Positions 32,068-46,804 of a stretch of 64,000 bases of DNA are shown piece by piece. Both the position numbers and the translations under genes were made by a program. Every line of letters begins with the position of its first letter. Within the stretch, counting starts at the first letter, position 1. This DNA comes from Solanum dulcamara (lineage: Eukaryota; Streptophyta; Magnoliopsida; Solanales; Solanaceae). The stretch lies in the NCBI RefSeq assembly GCF_947179165.1, contig NC_077245.1, positions 19,381,740-19,445,739 on the forward strand, in the 5' to 3' direction. The notes beneath the pieces were generated by a model. That model ran no database searches. It was not told the origin of the DNA and worked only from the letters and a program-made list of their open reading frames with translations.

Positions 32068-34953
32068 CTGCACAATTCAAGCAATGCCCTCAACATCATT
32101 CCAAAGTCTCCAATTTAGTATTACGTCATCAGCATGAATATATATAATGGAGGGCTAATATAGCAAACATTATTTAGCATTTCAATCCCTTTCCTGTTTC
32201 GAGCCGGTACGAATTAATTTTCACTAAATTAGTTTATTATAATGCACATTCTTACCCAACTTAATTATACATAATAGAGTAATATATTTTGATGTAAGAA
32301 GGGAAATTTATTACTACATAATAGGGGTGCTTGAAATATTAATGTTTGGGAAAGAGTCAGTAAGGAAAGTGTAGGTGCTAGTTCGGAGGAGGGGTGGTAT
32401 GCCCCGTTCAAGGTGACTATTCAGTTTCTTGTTTCTGATAGATCCTGCCATGACTTTGGTATCAATCTTTTGTGAGGATTTCTTTCAAACTTTTCGAGTC
32501 TTGAGAAACCAAACTAATTTGTGACCGACTCTGATGGCCTCTACATATAAGTAACACCTTTCTTGCTTTTTAAATATTTAAACTAGGTAAATTATCCGTG
32601 TTTCGCGTGTTGGTGAAGGACCTTAATAGGCTTTTTCATGATCATTCGGTAAGGAAGTCGATGAAATAATGTGTTATAAATTTATTGAATTAAACATATT
32701 GATTAAGTAGTTAGATCACAATTAAAAATATCTTCATCAGAATTACTTATACCTTCTTTGGATCGTAATAACTCCAATCCGTATCCTCCTTTTATTGTAG
32801 GTTTATTATTCAAATTGTTGAAGTGTGATGATATATAACAACGGAGAACAATACAATTTTATTCCAACGTTGTATTCATTAAAATAATACAATATAATAC
32901 GATACAATACATTATGAAACAATAACAACCATCAAATAAAATGTTATAGAATCTTTAAAGAGGAGAATAAAAAAATGAGAAATTGTGAACTATTGCATTC
33001 TAAGTCCACCAATCCTGAAGTTCATTGAATGACGGGGCAGATGCAAGGCATACAAATTACTTACTCATCTTCATAAGAATTACCTTTTTAGCTTAACAAA
33101 AAGAGCAACAGTGTTACAAATATTGTTAATTTTCATATGTATAATAACTGGGTGCAGTAAATTATTAAATCTAATTAGTGGAAATCTTAGTGGCTTTAAA
33201 ATTATTGTTGATGGGAATAAGCTGATGCTATGTCAATGCAAATTAGATGACTCTCGTAACATAACCTGTCATTATAAAAAATAATCTATCAACTTTCAAG
33301 TCCTATTTAACATTAAAATAAGCATTGAAAGATTTGTCAGATCATGAGAACAACGTTAACAAGTTTTTCACATTATAGTTTGGTTCTTAAGGGAAAGTGT
33401 GTTACACTTAAGGAATTTCAAATTATTGGTTTAAGAATCTTGATTAGATTTTCTAGACATAATAAATACTGAAACGTAGAAGAAGATTATAACTCGATTA
33501 AAAAAAAGAGGAATAAAGCATTTGATGCAAAGAATGAAAATATTATTAGTGTCAGCATTTCTCATATTATTTAACAATTCAAAAAATAAACAATAACAAT
33601 TACCATAGAGAGATATCAGTAATATATAACAAATGTACTTTTAACACTTAAGTGATAAGGAAGTAACTTCAATTCTTGATGGACATGTAAACACATTTGA
33701 TCAAAGTGAAACTTGTGAAGAGACACCACCTCTAGCATATAGCTTCTAAATGTCACAAATATATATATGTTCCACCATAAAAATATCTTCAAAAAGCTGC
33801 ATACTTTAAAGTTAGTCTTCAAAGATTAAAAATAAAGGAGCCGACACAAAGAAGAAGGAAGAAAGTTCGCATCGCGCTTTTGCATTTTGTTGCCGGGAAC
33901 CAAGCAAATATTAAATTATGTCCACTATCCACAAAATCTGCATAGTTACTGGACAAATTAACTTTTCAGAAGGCAGGATGATGATAAAAATACATCACCA
34001 AGCTCCACATAAAAAGGAAAACTCGACGACTCACTTCTCTGGATAAGCAGCAAGCATACTTATTTGTTTTTGTAGTTTTACAATTTCGAATTGATTGAAG
34101 GCAAACTCATTACCCTTGCAGAAATTGAATTTTTTTGCTTCCCCTTGTAAAAGCTTTTTCATCTTCATGTTAATAAAAAAAGAAAGGTTAACAACTTTAA
34201 ATATCTTTAGTTTTTCTTATAAGATTAACTTCAACTTTCTTATTCTACTCATGATTTCGTAATAATGTAACTTCGTATGGAGATCTACGTCAAAGAAATT
34301 TATTTTGATAACAAACATCTAGTACTTTCTTAAGACAATGCCACCTCACCGATGCTAAGATCCTCTCTCTCTCTCTATAAAAGATTATTTATAATTTTAT
34401 TTAATTATATAAAAAATATCTTTTTAAATTTTATTTTTCACTCCGTCTGTTTCAATTTGTTCGTTTTTTAGTTCATTTAAAAAGAATGTTTCTTCCCTTT
34501 TTAGTAACTCTTTAATTTCAATTTTTCACGTGATATGTTTAAGTCCACAAAACAGATCCTCAAAATTCAATTTCTTAATTTTAAGCTCAAAATCTCCAAA
34601 ATTTTTATATTCATTCGAGCTTTAAAAAAATTAAATAATCAACTAATCAGTAATTTGATGCCAAACTCTATTTATCCGTAACATAAGAATCTTGAATTCC
34701 AAAAATCAATCACAAATCGATCTTCAAACTGATGGTTTTCAATTTCTTTTTTTTGGTGCTCAAATTCTTAATATCAAATCCGTGGATTAAAACATGTAAA
34801 AATTGGGTATTCTTGTAAAATGAACAGCATAAAGGTAGAATCACGTACCCAACGTTTATATAAGAAAAACACATTGAAAATCACCTCAATCGGAGCTTTC
34901 TAGTCCCCAAAGGTTAAAACTACAAAAAAATTGAAGTTGGTCCTTTATGTAGA
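32068..34953. other. AT-rich intergenic spacer
   Basis: No gene supported. It contains a MITE fragment at 32795-32945, a (CT)n tract near 34366-34376, and a partial Stowaway-like stretch at 34440-34560 (CACTCCGTCTGTTTCAATTTG). Short open frames are random in composition. Confidence 0.6.
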
Positions 34954-35086
34954 ACACTAGGACTTGTAGTATCGACTCGAACACTAGGACCTGTAGTGTA
35001 TATAAACACTAGGACTTGTAGTATCGACTCGAACACTAGGACCTGTAGTGTCAACTCAAACACTAGGACTTGTAGTGTCGACTCTT
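34954..35086. repeat. 27-bp tandem repeat, five copies
   Basis: Units start at 34954, 34981, 35006, 35033 and 35060, opening ACACTAGGACYTGTAGTRT and mostly followed by CGACTCGA. CTTGTAGT and CCTGTAGT forms alternate through the first four units, so the higher-order unit is about 52-54 bp. Confidence 0.9.
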
Positions 35087-35479
35087 CGCGTTCGCGACTT
35101 CAGCTGCACAACCACCATATTTACATGATAAAAAAGTCGTAACTTTCTCATACAGACGCATCTCCTCACAATAAAAGAAAGATGGATGCATCTCAAATTA
35201 AACAAAAGCTCAACGTTGTATATATAATTCTCTTATTTGGACGATAAATTTTCCCATCAAATTGAAAGTCAGGAAAGAGCGAGTCTATGAGTCATGAAGT
35301 GTTATTATGTAGTTATGATGATTTAACAAACCATGAGAACTAGTAAGGGACCTGATCCCATGCGAAAGCTTAGATGACCTAAAAGAGACAGCTGACAAAA
35401 AGTACATTGCATGCCCTGCCAAAACTGTAGGTCTATAGTGCGCTGGTACGAGTTGTTTTGCAGGGTGACAGGTGTTCAA

Positions 35480-36179
35480 CTAATGGCATGGATCTAGCTA
35501 TTGTGTCTAACATATTCATATACTCTTCCTCAATAATACAACATAGTTTTTGCATCCAATCGATACACACAACAAAATCTTCATTCTCTGAAACACAAGC
35601 TCGAAGAACATAAGAACCTTATAGAGTTATCAAAGTTCTTACTTGTTTTTAGAGTCTTTGTTTCTATTCGTATTATAATATATCTATTTCTAATATATAA
35701 AGAAATTAGATCAACTTAAGTTTTTGATTAATCTATGTCAAGCTAGAGTTAGCTATGAAGGAATCTTGAAGTCTAAGTCGACGAATTCTCTCTTGGTGTT
35801 AACCAAAATAGAGAGCTTAGAATATGATACCAATTGATAGAATATATGCATTCACTACACGTCAGGGACTAGATCCCTTAACAAAATAGCAATAGCGGAA
35901 AAGTATATAACAGGAAGTAAAATCAAAAAAAAGATTTTATGTGGAAACCTCCTTGCTCAAGGGAGGAAAAATTATGACCTGTCTCATAGGATTTCACCAA
36001 AAAACTCCAATAATCAAAGAGCCAAGATTCATATTACAACCTCTTGCAATCTAGGAATTGAACTCATAATCCCTTTCCATTCACTATAATACCCCTGTTA
36101 CAGTTATGTTCAAAGCAATAACTCTATTTTTCACTAAATCAACAAAGCCAAGAGGTAATCACTCTTTCTTTTAAAAGAG
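35480..36179 (-). mobile_element. Possible Ty1/copia LTR and primer-site fragment, minus strand
   Basis: TGATACCAATTGATAG at 35825-35840 is the reverse complement of an LTR end (CTATCA) followed by AT and TGGTATCA, the initiator tRNA-Met primer site. LTR sequence would then run to higher coordinates and the internal region to lower ones, with CTCTCTATTTTGGTTAACACC next to the primer site. No coding domain remains and the second LTR is missing. The gypsy fragment starting near 36180 cuts it. Confidence 0.4.
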
Positions 36180-39100
36180 GTCTTCTAGATATGCACCATC
36201 TGCAGCAAGTGCACTTGCGCCCAATATAAGGAATGACCATAGGTCGCAAAATTTTAGAGCACATGAATATTAGTCCTAAAGAAGTATTGCCCAAGGTCCT
36301 TGCAGGCACCGCCTTGTGGTAAGTGTAGTAAGATCCACCTAGGAGAGTGTCGAGCTGACTTTAATGGATGTTACAAGTGTGGCTAGGAAGGTAAATTTCA
36401 TAAAGAATATCCCATGGGGATATAGAGCGATGGGGGAAACAAAGCCTAATCTTCTTCGGCAGCACTACCAAACAGAGATAATCAGAAGGGTGCTAATTTG
36501 GGGACATGCGGAGGTACAAATTAATCGTATGCTATGGATAATTGCCACAACCAAGAGAATTCGCTAGATGTTGTCGTAGTTATGCTTCGAGTCTTTTCCC
36601 ATGATGTTTATACTTTACTTGATCTATGTGCTACCTTGTCTTTTGTGACTCTTTATGTAGCCGTTAAGTTTGGGATTCTTCCTGAACAACTCATAGAACC
36701 ATTCAGTGTTTTTACTATTTTTGGTGAGTCTATTCTAGCTTACAGAGACTACTGTAATTGTATAGTCTCCTTCTATCATAAATACATTTTTGGAGACTTA
36801 GTTGAATTAGACATTGTTGACTTTGATGTCATTCTTAGCATAGACTAGCTTTTTTCTTATTATGCCTCAGTTAATTATAGAACCCGAGTAGTCAAGTTTT
36901 AGTTTTTGAATGAGCCATTTATTGAGTGGAAGGGTAGTCCAGCCTTGCCTAAGGGTCGATTTATTTTATACCTTAAGACCAGAAAGTTAGTCTCCAAGAG
37001 GTGTATCTACCACAATGTCTGAGTTAGAGATGATAGTGTAGAGACACCATCCCTCCAATCAGTTCCAGTCGTTAACGGGTTTCCTAAAGTCCTTTCAGAG
37101 GATTTTCTAGGAGTTTCTCCTGATAGAGAGATAGACTTTAGAATAGATATTCTTCTTGATATGCATCTTATTTCTATTTGGCCATATATAATGGCTCCGG
37201 CAGAATTAAAAGAGTTAAAAAAATAGTTAAAGAATCTTTTAGATAAGGGATTCATTATACCGAATGTCTCATCTTGGGGCATTCTTGTCCTATTCGTGCG
37301 AAAGAAAGATGGTTCTTTGAGGATGTGTATTGAATATCGTCAGCTAAACAAGGTTACCGTAAAGACTAAGTATCCCCTTCTTAGAATTGATAATCTTTTT
37401 GACCAACTTTAGGGTGCCACTTATTTCTCCAAGATAGACCTCAGATCAAGCTATCATCAGTTAAAACTAAGAGAATATGACATCTCGAAGACAGCCTTCA
37501 GAACTAGGTATGGTCAATTATGAGTTCCTAGTCATGTCCTTTGGTTTGACTAACGCTCCCATAATATTTATGGACCTTATGAATAGAGTGTTCAAGCAAT
37601 ATTTAGATATGTTTATTATGTGTTTATCGATAAGATCCTGATCTATTCAAGGAACGAGGAAGAGCATATCAACCATCTCATAATTATCCTTCAAACTCTC
37701 AAGGAAAAAGAGTTATATGCTAATTTTTCAAAGTGTAAGTTTTGACATGCATCTGTGGCATTCTTAGGCCATATTATTTCTGGTGATGGTATTCGAGTTA
37801 TTTCGTAGAAGATCAAAAATGTTAAGAACTATCCTAGACCTATATTTCCTACTGATATAAAAAGTTTTATGGGTTTGGGTGGATACTATAGGAGGTTTGT
37901 TGAAGGATTCTCATCCATATCATCGCCATTGACCAAGTTGACTAAGAAAAAGACCAAGTTTTAATGGTTCGATGCTTGTAACAAGAGTTTCTAAGAGTAG
38001 AAAATGGGGTTGACTTTGGGTCCAATTTTGTCCCTACCCAAGGGAACAAATAGATTTATGATTTATTGCGATGTGTCTAGAGTTAGATTGGGTTGTATGT
38101 TAATGTAGAAAGGCAACATCATAGCTTTTGCTTAGAGACAACTCAAGATTCATGAGAGAAATTATTTGACTCATTATCTAGAGTTGGCACCGGTAGTATT
38201 AGCTCTTAAGATTTAGCGTCATTATCTTTATGGTGTGCATATATATGTGTTCACTTTTCACAAAAGCTTTCAATACATATTCAGTCAAAAAGAGCTCAAC
38301 CTGAGGCAGAAGAGATGGCTAGAGTTACTCAAGGACTGTCATATGAGTATTCTCTAGCATCCAAGTAAAGTTAATGTTGTTGCTGATGCTCTTAGTAGGT
38401 TTTCCATGGGAAGTACTGCTCATGTTGAGGAAGAAAAGAAATACTTGGCCAAAGAAGTACACAGACTTGCATGATTGGGAGTTTGTTCTGTAGACTCTAA
38501 TGAGAAAGGAGTGATTGTTCAGAATAGGGATGATTCTTCATTGGTTGTTGAGGTAAAAGAAAAGAAAGATCAATATCCTATTCTCATACAATTAAAAGAT
38601 GATGTTCATAAGCAGAAAGTGATGGGTTTTGCTTAAGAGGGAGATGGAGTGTTGAGATATCAAGGCAGGTTACGTGTTTTGAGTAATGATGGTCTTCAAG
38701 ACAAAATTATGACAAAGGCCTATAGCTCCATATATTCTATTCATTTGGCCTCCACAAAGATTACCATGACTCGAGAGAAGTGTATTGGTGGAATATAATG
38801 AAAAGAGATATAGAACAATTTATATCTAAGTGCCTAAATTGCCAACAAGTCAAAGTTGAGCATCAAAGGCCTTGTGGTATAGCTCAGTATATAGAGTTAC
38901 TAGAAAAGAAGTCGGAGATGATCAACATGGATTTCATTATAAGTTTATTGCGATCTCACAAATAGCATGGCTCTATATCGGTGATTGTGGATAGGATAAC
39001 CAAATCAACCCACTTTTTGCCCGTTAAGACTCTAAATTCAACAGAGGATTATGTAAGGTTGTATATTCAGGAGATAGTCATATTTTATTGAGTCCCCTTG

Positions 39101-39975
39101 TCTATTATCTCAGACAGAGGTACTCAATTTATTGCACAGTTTTGGAAGTCCTTTTAGAAAGGTTTGGATTTGAAGGTGAATCTTAGCACGACTTTCCACC
39201 CACAGACTGATGGTTAGGCAGAGCATACTATTTAGACTCTTGAGAATATACTGAGAGCATGTGTTATTTATTTCAAAGGTCTGTGATAACCACTTGTCTC
39301 TTATCTAGTTTGCCTATAATAACAATTTTCATTCAAGCATTCAAATAGCTCCATATGAGGCTCTTTATAGGAGGAGATGCAGATCACAAATTAGGTGGTT
39401 TGAGGTTGGTGAAGCTGAGTTGATAGGGTCAGACTTAGTTCATCAAGCTATGGAGAAAGTAAAGATCATCCAATAAAGGTTGAAAATTGTGCAAAGTAGT
39501 CAGAATTCCTATACTGATGTTAGGAGAAAAGATTAAGAGTTTGAGGTAAATGATTGGGTGTATTTAAAAGTTTCACCCATTAAAGGAGTTATAAGGTTTG
39601 GGAGGAAAGTGAAGTTGAGCTTGCGTTACATTGGTCCTTACTAGATCATAAAGAGGATTGGCAAGTTGCCTACGAGTTAGAGCTCCCACTAGAGTTAGAT
39701 ACCGTTCATCCAATGTTCCATATCTCTATACTTAAGAAGTGCTTAGGAGATCCTTCACACATTGTTCCTACAAAACAACATTGGGGTGAAAGATAGTTTG
39801 TCCTATGAGGAGATTTCTATCCAGATTCTTGATTGTCAGATTCATAAATTGAGAACAAAAAAGGTCGCTTCAATCAAAGTTCTTTGAAGAAATCAGTTTG
39901 TTGAGGAGGCTACATGGGAAACCAAGGAGGATATGAAATCTAAGTACCCATATCTATTCGTCCCTCCTAGCATCG
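36180..39975 (+). pseudogene. Second chromovirus, gag end and pol, heavily degenerate
   Basis: A different gypsy family from the one at 491. A zinc-knuckle region is at about 36310-36420 (CYKCG, with the last Cys position read as Tyr). Protease is at 36534-36848, where the active-site loop reads LLDLCATLSF, lacking the usual Gly after Asp-x. RT is at about 37190-37790, with RMCIEYRQL and [11 protein letters not shown]. The catalytic box reads FIDK at 37623-37634, so the second Asp is replaced. RNase H is at about 38030-38400. Integrase is at about 38700-39420, with CLNCQQVK and FHPQTDG. A chromodomain is at about 39800-39960 (EEISIQILDCQ, EEATWETKEDM). Dozens of stops and frame shifts are present. 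The 5' LTR and most of gag are missing; the 3' LTR follows at 40140. Confidence 0.85.
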
Positions 39976-41758
39976 AGGTTCAAGGTAATACCCCTATTCC
40001 TATCTTTGATTTTAGTTCCTTCTTGAGTTGAGCAGTTAGCCTTGAGTTTGATGGTTTGAGTTCTTGAATAGAATTCATGCCTTGTGTAAAATCCTAGCTT
40101 GGTTGTCATTAGAGGATAATGATCACAAGGAGGAGGTATTATAACACCCCTGAAGTTTATAGCCTAAACTAACTTTGAAAAGAGGAGAAGAAATGAAGTT
40201 GCAGGTCAAGGGGTTTCATAGGACCTTTTCATGGGCCATGGTGAGCACCACAAGTTGTGAAGGGAGACCATGGAGTTGAGGCCAAGTTGGAAATTTCCAA
40301 GGGAAGTCCGGTCCGCGGACCCCTCCATAGACTGTGGTAGTTTCCACTACTCGTGAAGTTAATCCGTGAACCTCCTCCTCTCTAAGACTTAAGGACCCCA
40401 CTTCATGGACAGTGTACAGTCTGTGAAGGTCTATACGAACATTATAGTGTTCTGTGGAAGGTAGCCTTTAGGAGCTAATTTTTCCCTTCTCTTCATGAAA
40501 CCCTCCATGATCCGTGGGAGTCTCCACGGGCTGTGGAAGTGTTCCATAGACCTTGAAACTCAGGAACTTTGTTCAGTGCCACTTACGGTGCCTTTATGGT
40601 CCATGAAGGGCCTCTCGTGAACTACCCTGCCCAGTTTTACTGAGAGGTATTCTGGTTTATTCCAACCTTTTCCAAACTTAACTGAATACGTTTTAGGACC
40701 AGAAAAATCAGTCCCTTATCATACCCAATAGGTTTTCCCTCTCATTAACACTTAAAACTTTTGAGAGAAAAGATTATAGAGAAGGAGAAGAGATACGGTT
40801 TAAGGATTTCAAGCGAGGTCTTCCATTTTTGACTTAATAATCATCGTTCATAGTATGTAAGGCTATCCGAATGTTGGAATAATTTCATCCTTGTTCTCTA
40901 CATGTTCATAAATCCAAATTGAGTCACGAGTTCAAGTATCTAATCCTACAAAAGTGATTTCTTGATGTATTTATGTACTCCCCTATTGAGTTCTAGTATG
41001 TATATTATATTATACTTGATGAGGCGATGTATAAGGTAACATATTCGTGTTTGTATCCACACAAAACTAATTGAGGTTTGCATATATATTTTATGCATTA
41101 TTGATGTTAAAAAAATGATGATTCATCTATTTTAAATAAATGATGAGTTGAGTATAATGTTGAGTTGAAAGAGTCTTTTGATGTCTATTTTCAAGCATGC
41201 GTTATGATAAATCGTGAATATCATATTTTGAGAAGTTGATGCATGCTTCAAAATCATGATTGAGATGAATGTTATCTATAATCAAGAGAGGAGATGATGA
41301 TGAGAAAAGACGATGTAAATTGATGCAAAAGTCCAATGAGACTAGATGAGATGTATTTTGAGTATTTCACTCACTTGATATATATGTATATGAGCATAAA
41401 GATATTCTTGGGAGTATTATTGAGCACCGACTTGGGTAAGAGTTTAAATAACTTAGTTCCCATAAACTACGACGCCAACGTAAGATAGGATCATGTTCTT
41501 CATTCGGGTGACTCCTCATTATCCCAAAAGAGAAATTTTATATGAATCCAGAGATGATGTGACGTCCCTTACCCTAGAAAAGTATTGGATGGATGTGTCA
41601 ATGATATCATTTCGTTGTATCATTACTAGCTCATAAGTGATTGCTGTCGGTTAGAGAATCTTTCTAATGAAGTAAAAGTACTATAATTTTATTATATTAA
41701 GTTGAATTCATTATTGCATATCTTTTAAATCACTGTTTTATTACATTGCATGCTTTAC

Positions 41759-44327
41759 TGTGATGAATTTAAGGATCATTTTCAAAAATTCTCAAGAAAT
41801 TATCGTTCTACCCCTCTCGTTAGTGCCCTCGAGTGTTATTTAATTAATTTATGTGATTGAATATGTTAAAGTCTTAATAGTTTGTGAAATGGGCAAGTTT
41901 TGAGTTTTAAAGAGTTAAATTGCTAAAAAGTGGTTTTCGATACCAATTGGAGCTACGAGTCTCAAAAAAGGATTTTGTCAATTCCACCAGCTCTGAAATG
42001 TGAAAATTGGTCTAAGAGTGTCTTCGTTTTAGAATTTGGAGTTGTATCGTGAAATTGAGGTCTCAAGTTGGAAAGTTTGGTTTTAATGAGATAAGTTTGA
42101 CTTTGGTCAACAAATCAAGCTTGGAGTAATTATGACTTATTGAGTTTTGAGTAAAGGAGACCTCAAATTTAAATTCCAATGTTTCCATTGAGTTTAAAAC
42201 ATCGAATTTAGTAGGACTGCATATATGGTTTGAGTGTACGGGATTTCGTACGAATTTTGAGGGTCCGATTAAAGATTTAGAATTTGAGTTTTGAGCTATT
42301 TCTGTGTTTCTGGTGCAGGGGTCTGCTTAAGCTGACCAGGCTTGCTAAAGAGAACCTTCTCTTTAGCGGTACTTATCGCTTAAATGAAGGGGCTCACTTA
42401 AGTAGGTTCGCGAAAGCAAACCTCCGCTTTAGCGACACCTGAGAGGTCCAAAAATGGGTTTTGAGACTTTTTCTCCATTTTTGAATTCTTGGTTCTTGGG
42501 AAGGCGATTTAAGAAGAGATTTTTGAGAAAAAATGTGGGGTAAGTGAATTTCAACCAAAAAACCTTCGATTTCCTTCCAACATCTTGTGATTTTATCTTA
42601 AAATTCATGGTTTTGAACTAAAACTTTGGAGGTTTTTCATGAAACTTTAAATGGTGATTTCTACCTCAAATCTTACTCTATTTTGATGTTTTAACCATGA
42701 ATTTCTTATTACTAGTAGAACGTATTTTTGAAAGAAATTTCAGTTTTGACCCTTTTCAAAATTTATTAATTTTTGGACTATTTTACCTTTGAATCTGAAA
42801 CTTATCTATATGGGTGTTGTTGGAATCCTTGTGATATGTATATTTTATTCTTGATAATGGGCTGTCAATTTAGACATTAAATTTGAGGGTTGATCATCCG
42901 ATAGAAGTGTTTGAGTGAGGTTTTAGCAATTGAAGTAGGTTTGGTTATCCTTCTTAGGTCTGAGTTGCGGTAATTAGTCAAATTATATGTTATAGACTTT
43001 GGGATGGGGTGTAGTGTAAATTGAAGCTGTTAATTACTTTAAAATTCCCATATGGGGGCTTATTTATATTGTGATACCTGTGTTTGAGCTTATTTGTGTT
43101 GTGTTGCCCGTGTGGGGGCCTTATTTGCTAATTCATCTATTTTAAGCATATGTGATTCATGAATTGCCTGTGAGAGAAGCATGAGGGGACTATTTGACTT
43201 GTAATGCCCATAAGAGGGGTTGAGTTGGGGGTTTTAAAGCATATCCGAGTAGTGAATATTGTCGAAAATGGGTGAACACTTAATGTGAGGTACTTCCTTC
43301 CAATTACTGTCTATTAAGGGTGAATATCATGATTAGGTTAAGTTTTTGAGAACTTTAAACTTTGTATTACATGTTGAGTTGAATATTGCCTCCAAGCCCT
43401 ACGTGTTGTAAATGCATTCATCCTCATTCATACTATCATTGATCATTGAAAAGTTGAGGTATATGGAAATTTCTTTTTGAGAAAGAAAATCTGGAACTTT
43501 TTTTTATATCCTTGAACATGAGTTAGGTGGCAAATGGATGAGATATGATAATAGTATCATGAGTCCTTGGCACAAGCTGGGTGGTGAGTTAGTTGAAACA
43601 TTGAGATTTTAATGAGGTATATGGTTTGCGAGACCCCCATGAGTTCTACTTGGTAGCAAGCTCGGCAAGTGTATACAACAGGTTGTGCGACAACATTAAT
43701 CCCACTATATTATCATATCATTGCATCATCATATTGCATTGATATCTGTGATACTTGAGCTATCTATCTAACTGTGATATTGAATTGTACCTATGCATTT
43801 ACTTTATTCGTACCATTCTATATAAATTGGTGGCAGCATAGCTGGAGTGAAACTTTTCTGTGTGCAGGTGGAAGTGTTTATTAGATTATTTCATAGGTTT
43901 GATTAATTCCTTATACTCAATCTGTTAAACCTACTGCGCACATGTAGATTGTACTCACTCCTACTTCTGTGTCCCTTTTGATGTAGATTCTAATCAAGGT
44001 ATTTAGCGCGGCAGTGGAGCTCTAGCAGATATTCCAGCATTGAACCAGTGGTGATACCTTGGGATCTGGGTCACCATTAGTCCATCTTTCGTTTCCAGTC
44101 TTTACTATATTCAGAGACTATTATTGTGTATTCAGACTCAAATTTATATTAGATGCTCTTAAACTTATGACACTAAGTTTTGGGATAATTTAATTGTTGT
44201 CCTTTTATTGCGTTAATTTGTGTCTTGACTTTTTTTTGAGAGTCTCGTATGGTTTTACTATAGTCTTAAACATTGGGATGGGGTTTGGGATGTGTGCCAT
44301 CACGACCTCTATTTTTGGGTCGTGACA
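41759..44327 (+). repeat. Solo LTR (2569 bp), TSD TTTAC, inside another LTR
   Basis: It runs from TGTGATGAATTTAAGGATC to TTTTTGGGTCGTGACA and is flanked by TTTAC at 41754-41758 and 44328-44332. It shares its ends and many internal blocks with the LTRs at 6171 and 9858 (for example GACTTTGGGATGGGG, GAGACCCCCATG, TACTTCTGTGTCCC). The cassette at 42320-42450 has CTTAAG and CGCTTTAGCG words. A GTAAGTGAATTT donor-like site is at 42540. Confidence 0.93.
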
Positions 44328-46804
44328 TTTACAGAGTTGAGTTCCTTGAGTTGAGTATGTTGATATAAGTTTCTTTTTATACATTTACATACTCGTACAT
44401 TCTATTTACTGAAGTCATTTAACCTGTATTATTTAATGATGCATATATAGGTGTTAGAGATAATCAACATGCGCAACATTGAGGATCTATCTTCCATTGC
44501 TTTTAGTGAGATCTCTTTGCATTTAGGGAGCTCCTTCATTTCTGGTTTTATGTCATTTTATTTTCATTGATGTAGTCGTGGGCTTGTCTCGACACCTTCT
44601 TAGTATTTAGTAGAGGCTTTATATAATGAGTAGAGTAGAGTCATGTTGAGTCTTTTTGAGTCTGTCTTAAAACAACGACTTTCACTATTAAAGCTATGAC
44701 ATTTGACTTATATATTTAAATGAGTACTTTAAATTATATTTCTAGGATTGATGAGTATGTTATGTGAATGCCCACTTGAGTTCACTCTTTTATTGACTTA
44801 AGTCTTCCGCTGAGTGAGTTATCTGTCACGCCCCGGGAGGGTACCCTAGACGTAACCGGCACTCAAAAACCATTTCTGGCTCCCAAGCGAACCACATAGC
44901 CTGATCACACATCTCGCTCATTTATTCAATCAGCGGAAGACAAAAGAATAAAGAGAATCTTCGGTGGGCAACTCAAACATTAGTCTAACTCAAAGAATAA
45001 AGGCCATGGGCCAACAAATCAACTCTAATATTTGTCATTATAAATAGTTTTACAAGAATAATTTAAGGAAAGAAATACTCAATCGACTCATCACTATCTA
45101 GTCTATGAAGCCTCTATCACTACTATCTAATTGGTGCCAATGACATGTTCATGTCTACCTCAACTCAAAATGAAAAGGGCTAACTCGACGCAAGAATACA
45201 CAAATGGTGTCCTCCGAATGTAGGGGAGGACTCACCAATACGCTGAGTGCAAATAGATCCCCAATGATGCTCCTATTGATGATCTCTTAAACCTGTCTCT
45301 GCATCATGAAATGATGCAGGCCAAAGGGCGTCAGTACGTGGAATATACTGGTATGTAAAAATGGTAGTATGAAACATACCTCAAGGAAGAATAACATCGG
45401 TCCACATATCTTAAATCAGAAAGATAAGAGGGACTCAAATAAAGCGTTGTAAATCTAAAGTAAGGATACAGTTTAGATAGAGACCAATCATATACCATAC
45501 AATTAAATCCAATTATGTATAATATAGTTCAATCAAATCATTTACAATTCGATCCCTTTCAATCATGTACAATCCGATTATATACACTCAACTCAACAAT
45601 CAACTCAAAAATCAAATCCAATCTAGTCACATACCATTCTATTCAATCCAATCACAATTCATCTAATCCAATCCGACCATATACAATCAACTCAATATTC
45701 AAATTAACAATCAGCTCAAGGGACTCAACTCAGTAAATATGCAAATTTAAATTATGCAACGATTTACAATTCAACTCCAAGGACTCAACTCAATAAATAT
45801 GTAACAACTCACTCAAGTGTCCTAAGTCTAACAAGAAATAGTTTAGACAGGACTAACTCGTAAGCATATAGCAACTCACTCAACTCAACTGACTCAGAGC
45901 ACTATTAAGACCTAAATGGGAGTTTCTCTTATCCGACAACCATCACTTATGAGCCAATGACAGTACAACAAAACGATGTTGTTGCCACGCCCGTTCATAC
46001 TTTGCCAGGGTATGAACGAATCAAACACTCATGGATACCATCGATTAGTCAAGTCCTATCATTTCAGGACAAATCTCTCGGGGAAGCATCCGACTTTAAC
46101 GGTTCAATCCCCCTATGTTTGGCAACATAGGTATTAGGTTCGAATATGGACTATACTCTTGCCCAATTCGGTGCTCGATACTCCTCCCATGACTCTATGC
46201 TCATAAGACTCCATCAAATCATATCAAACAAGCCCTCACGACTAGTTTCATTTAGGACCTTGCCAACTCATCAACTCTATTCTCATTTCAATTCAATCAA
46301 GTCATAATGAAAAGTCTCATTGAACTTTTTTCAAAACTCAACTCAAATCCGGCCTCATTGAACCTTTTTTCAAATCGACTCATCTCAAATCATCAAACTT
46401 TACTCTTTAAAAATTTATATAATCTCAACTCAATGAATGCAGAAAATATTATGTAAATTAAAATATAATTTCAACTCCTCAACTCAAACTCAAAATAGAT
46501 ACTTTAATGTAAAAATACTCAACTCATTTAAAGGCTCCTCATACTCAACTCATACTTAAACTCCTTTGTAAATCAAAGATGAAACTAATAATTCGTTAGA
46601 CTCAATATAGTGTATAAATAGTTTATGCAAAAAAAAAATATTCACAAATAATTTATTTAAAGCTCCTCCTCGAAAGATCATTTATTTTCAAAATATTCCT
46701 AAGACTCCAATCAACTCAAATTATGCACATCATATACCACAAAAATCACATTAGACTCCAATCCACTTCACCACACAACATCCTCATCAACATAACCTCT
46801 TCAG

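Noticed and set aside
32350..32560. Exon-like, less AT-rich stretch in the spacer
   Set aside because: No open frame, splice pattern or protein motif could be recognised.
34954..35086. CRISPR-like direct repeats
   Set aside because: Units are contiguous, without unique spacers, and the DNA is plant nuclear.
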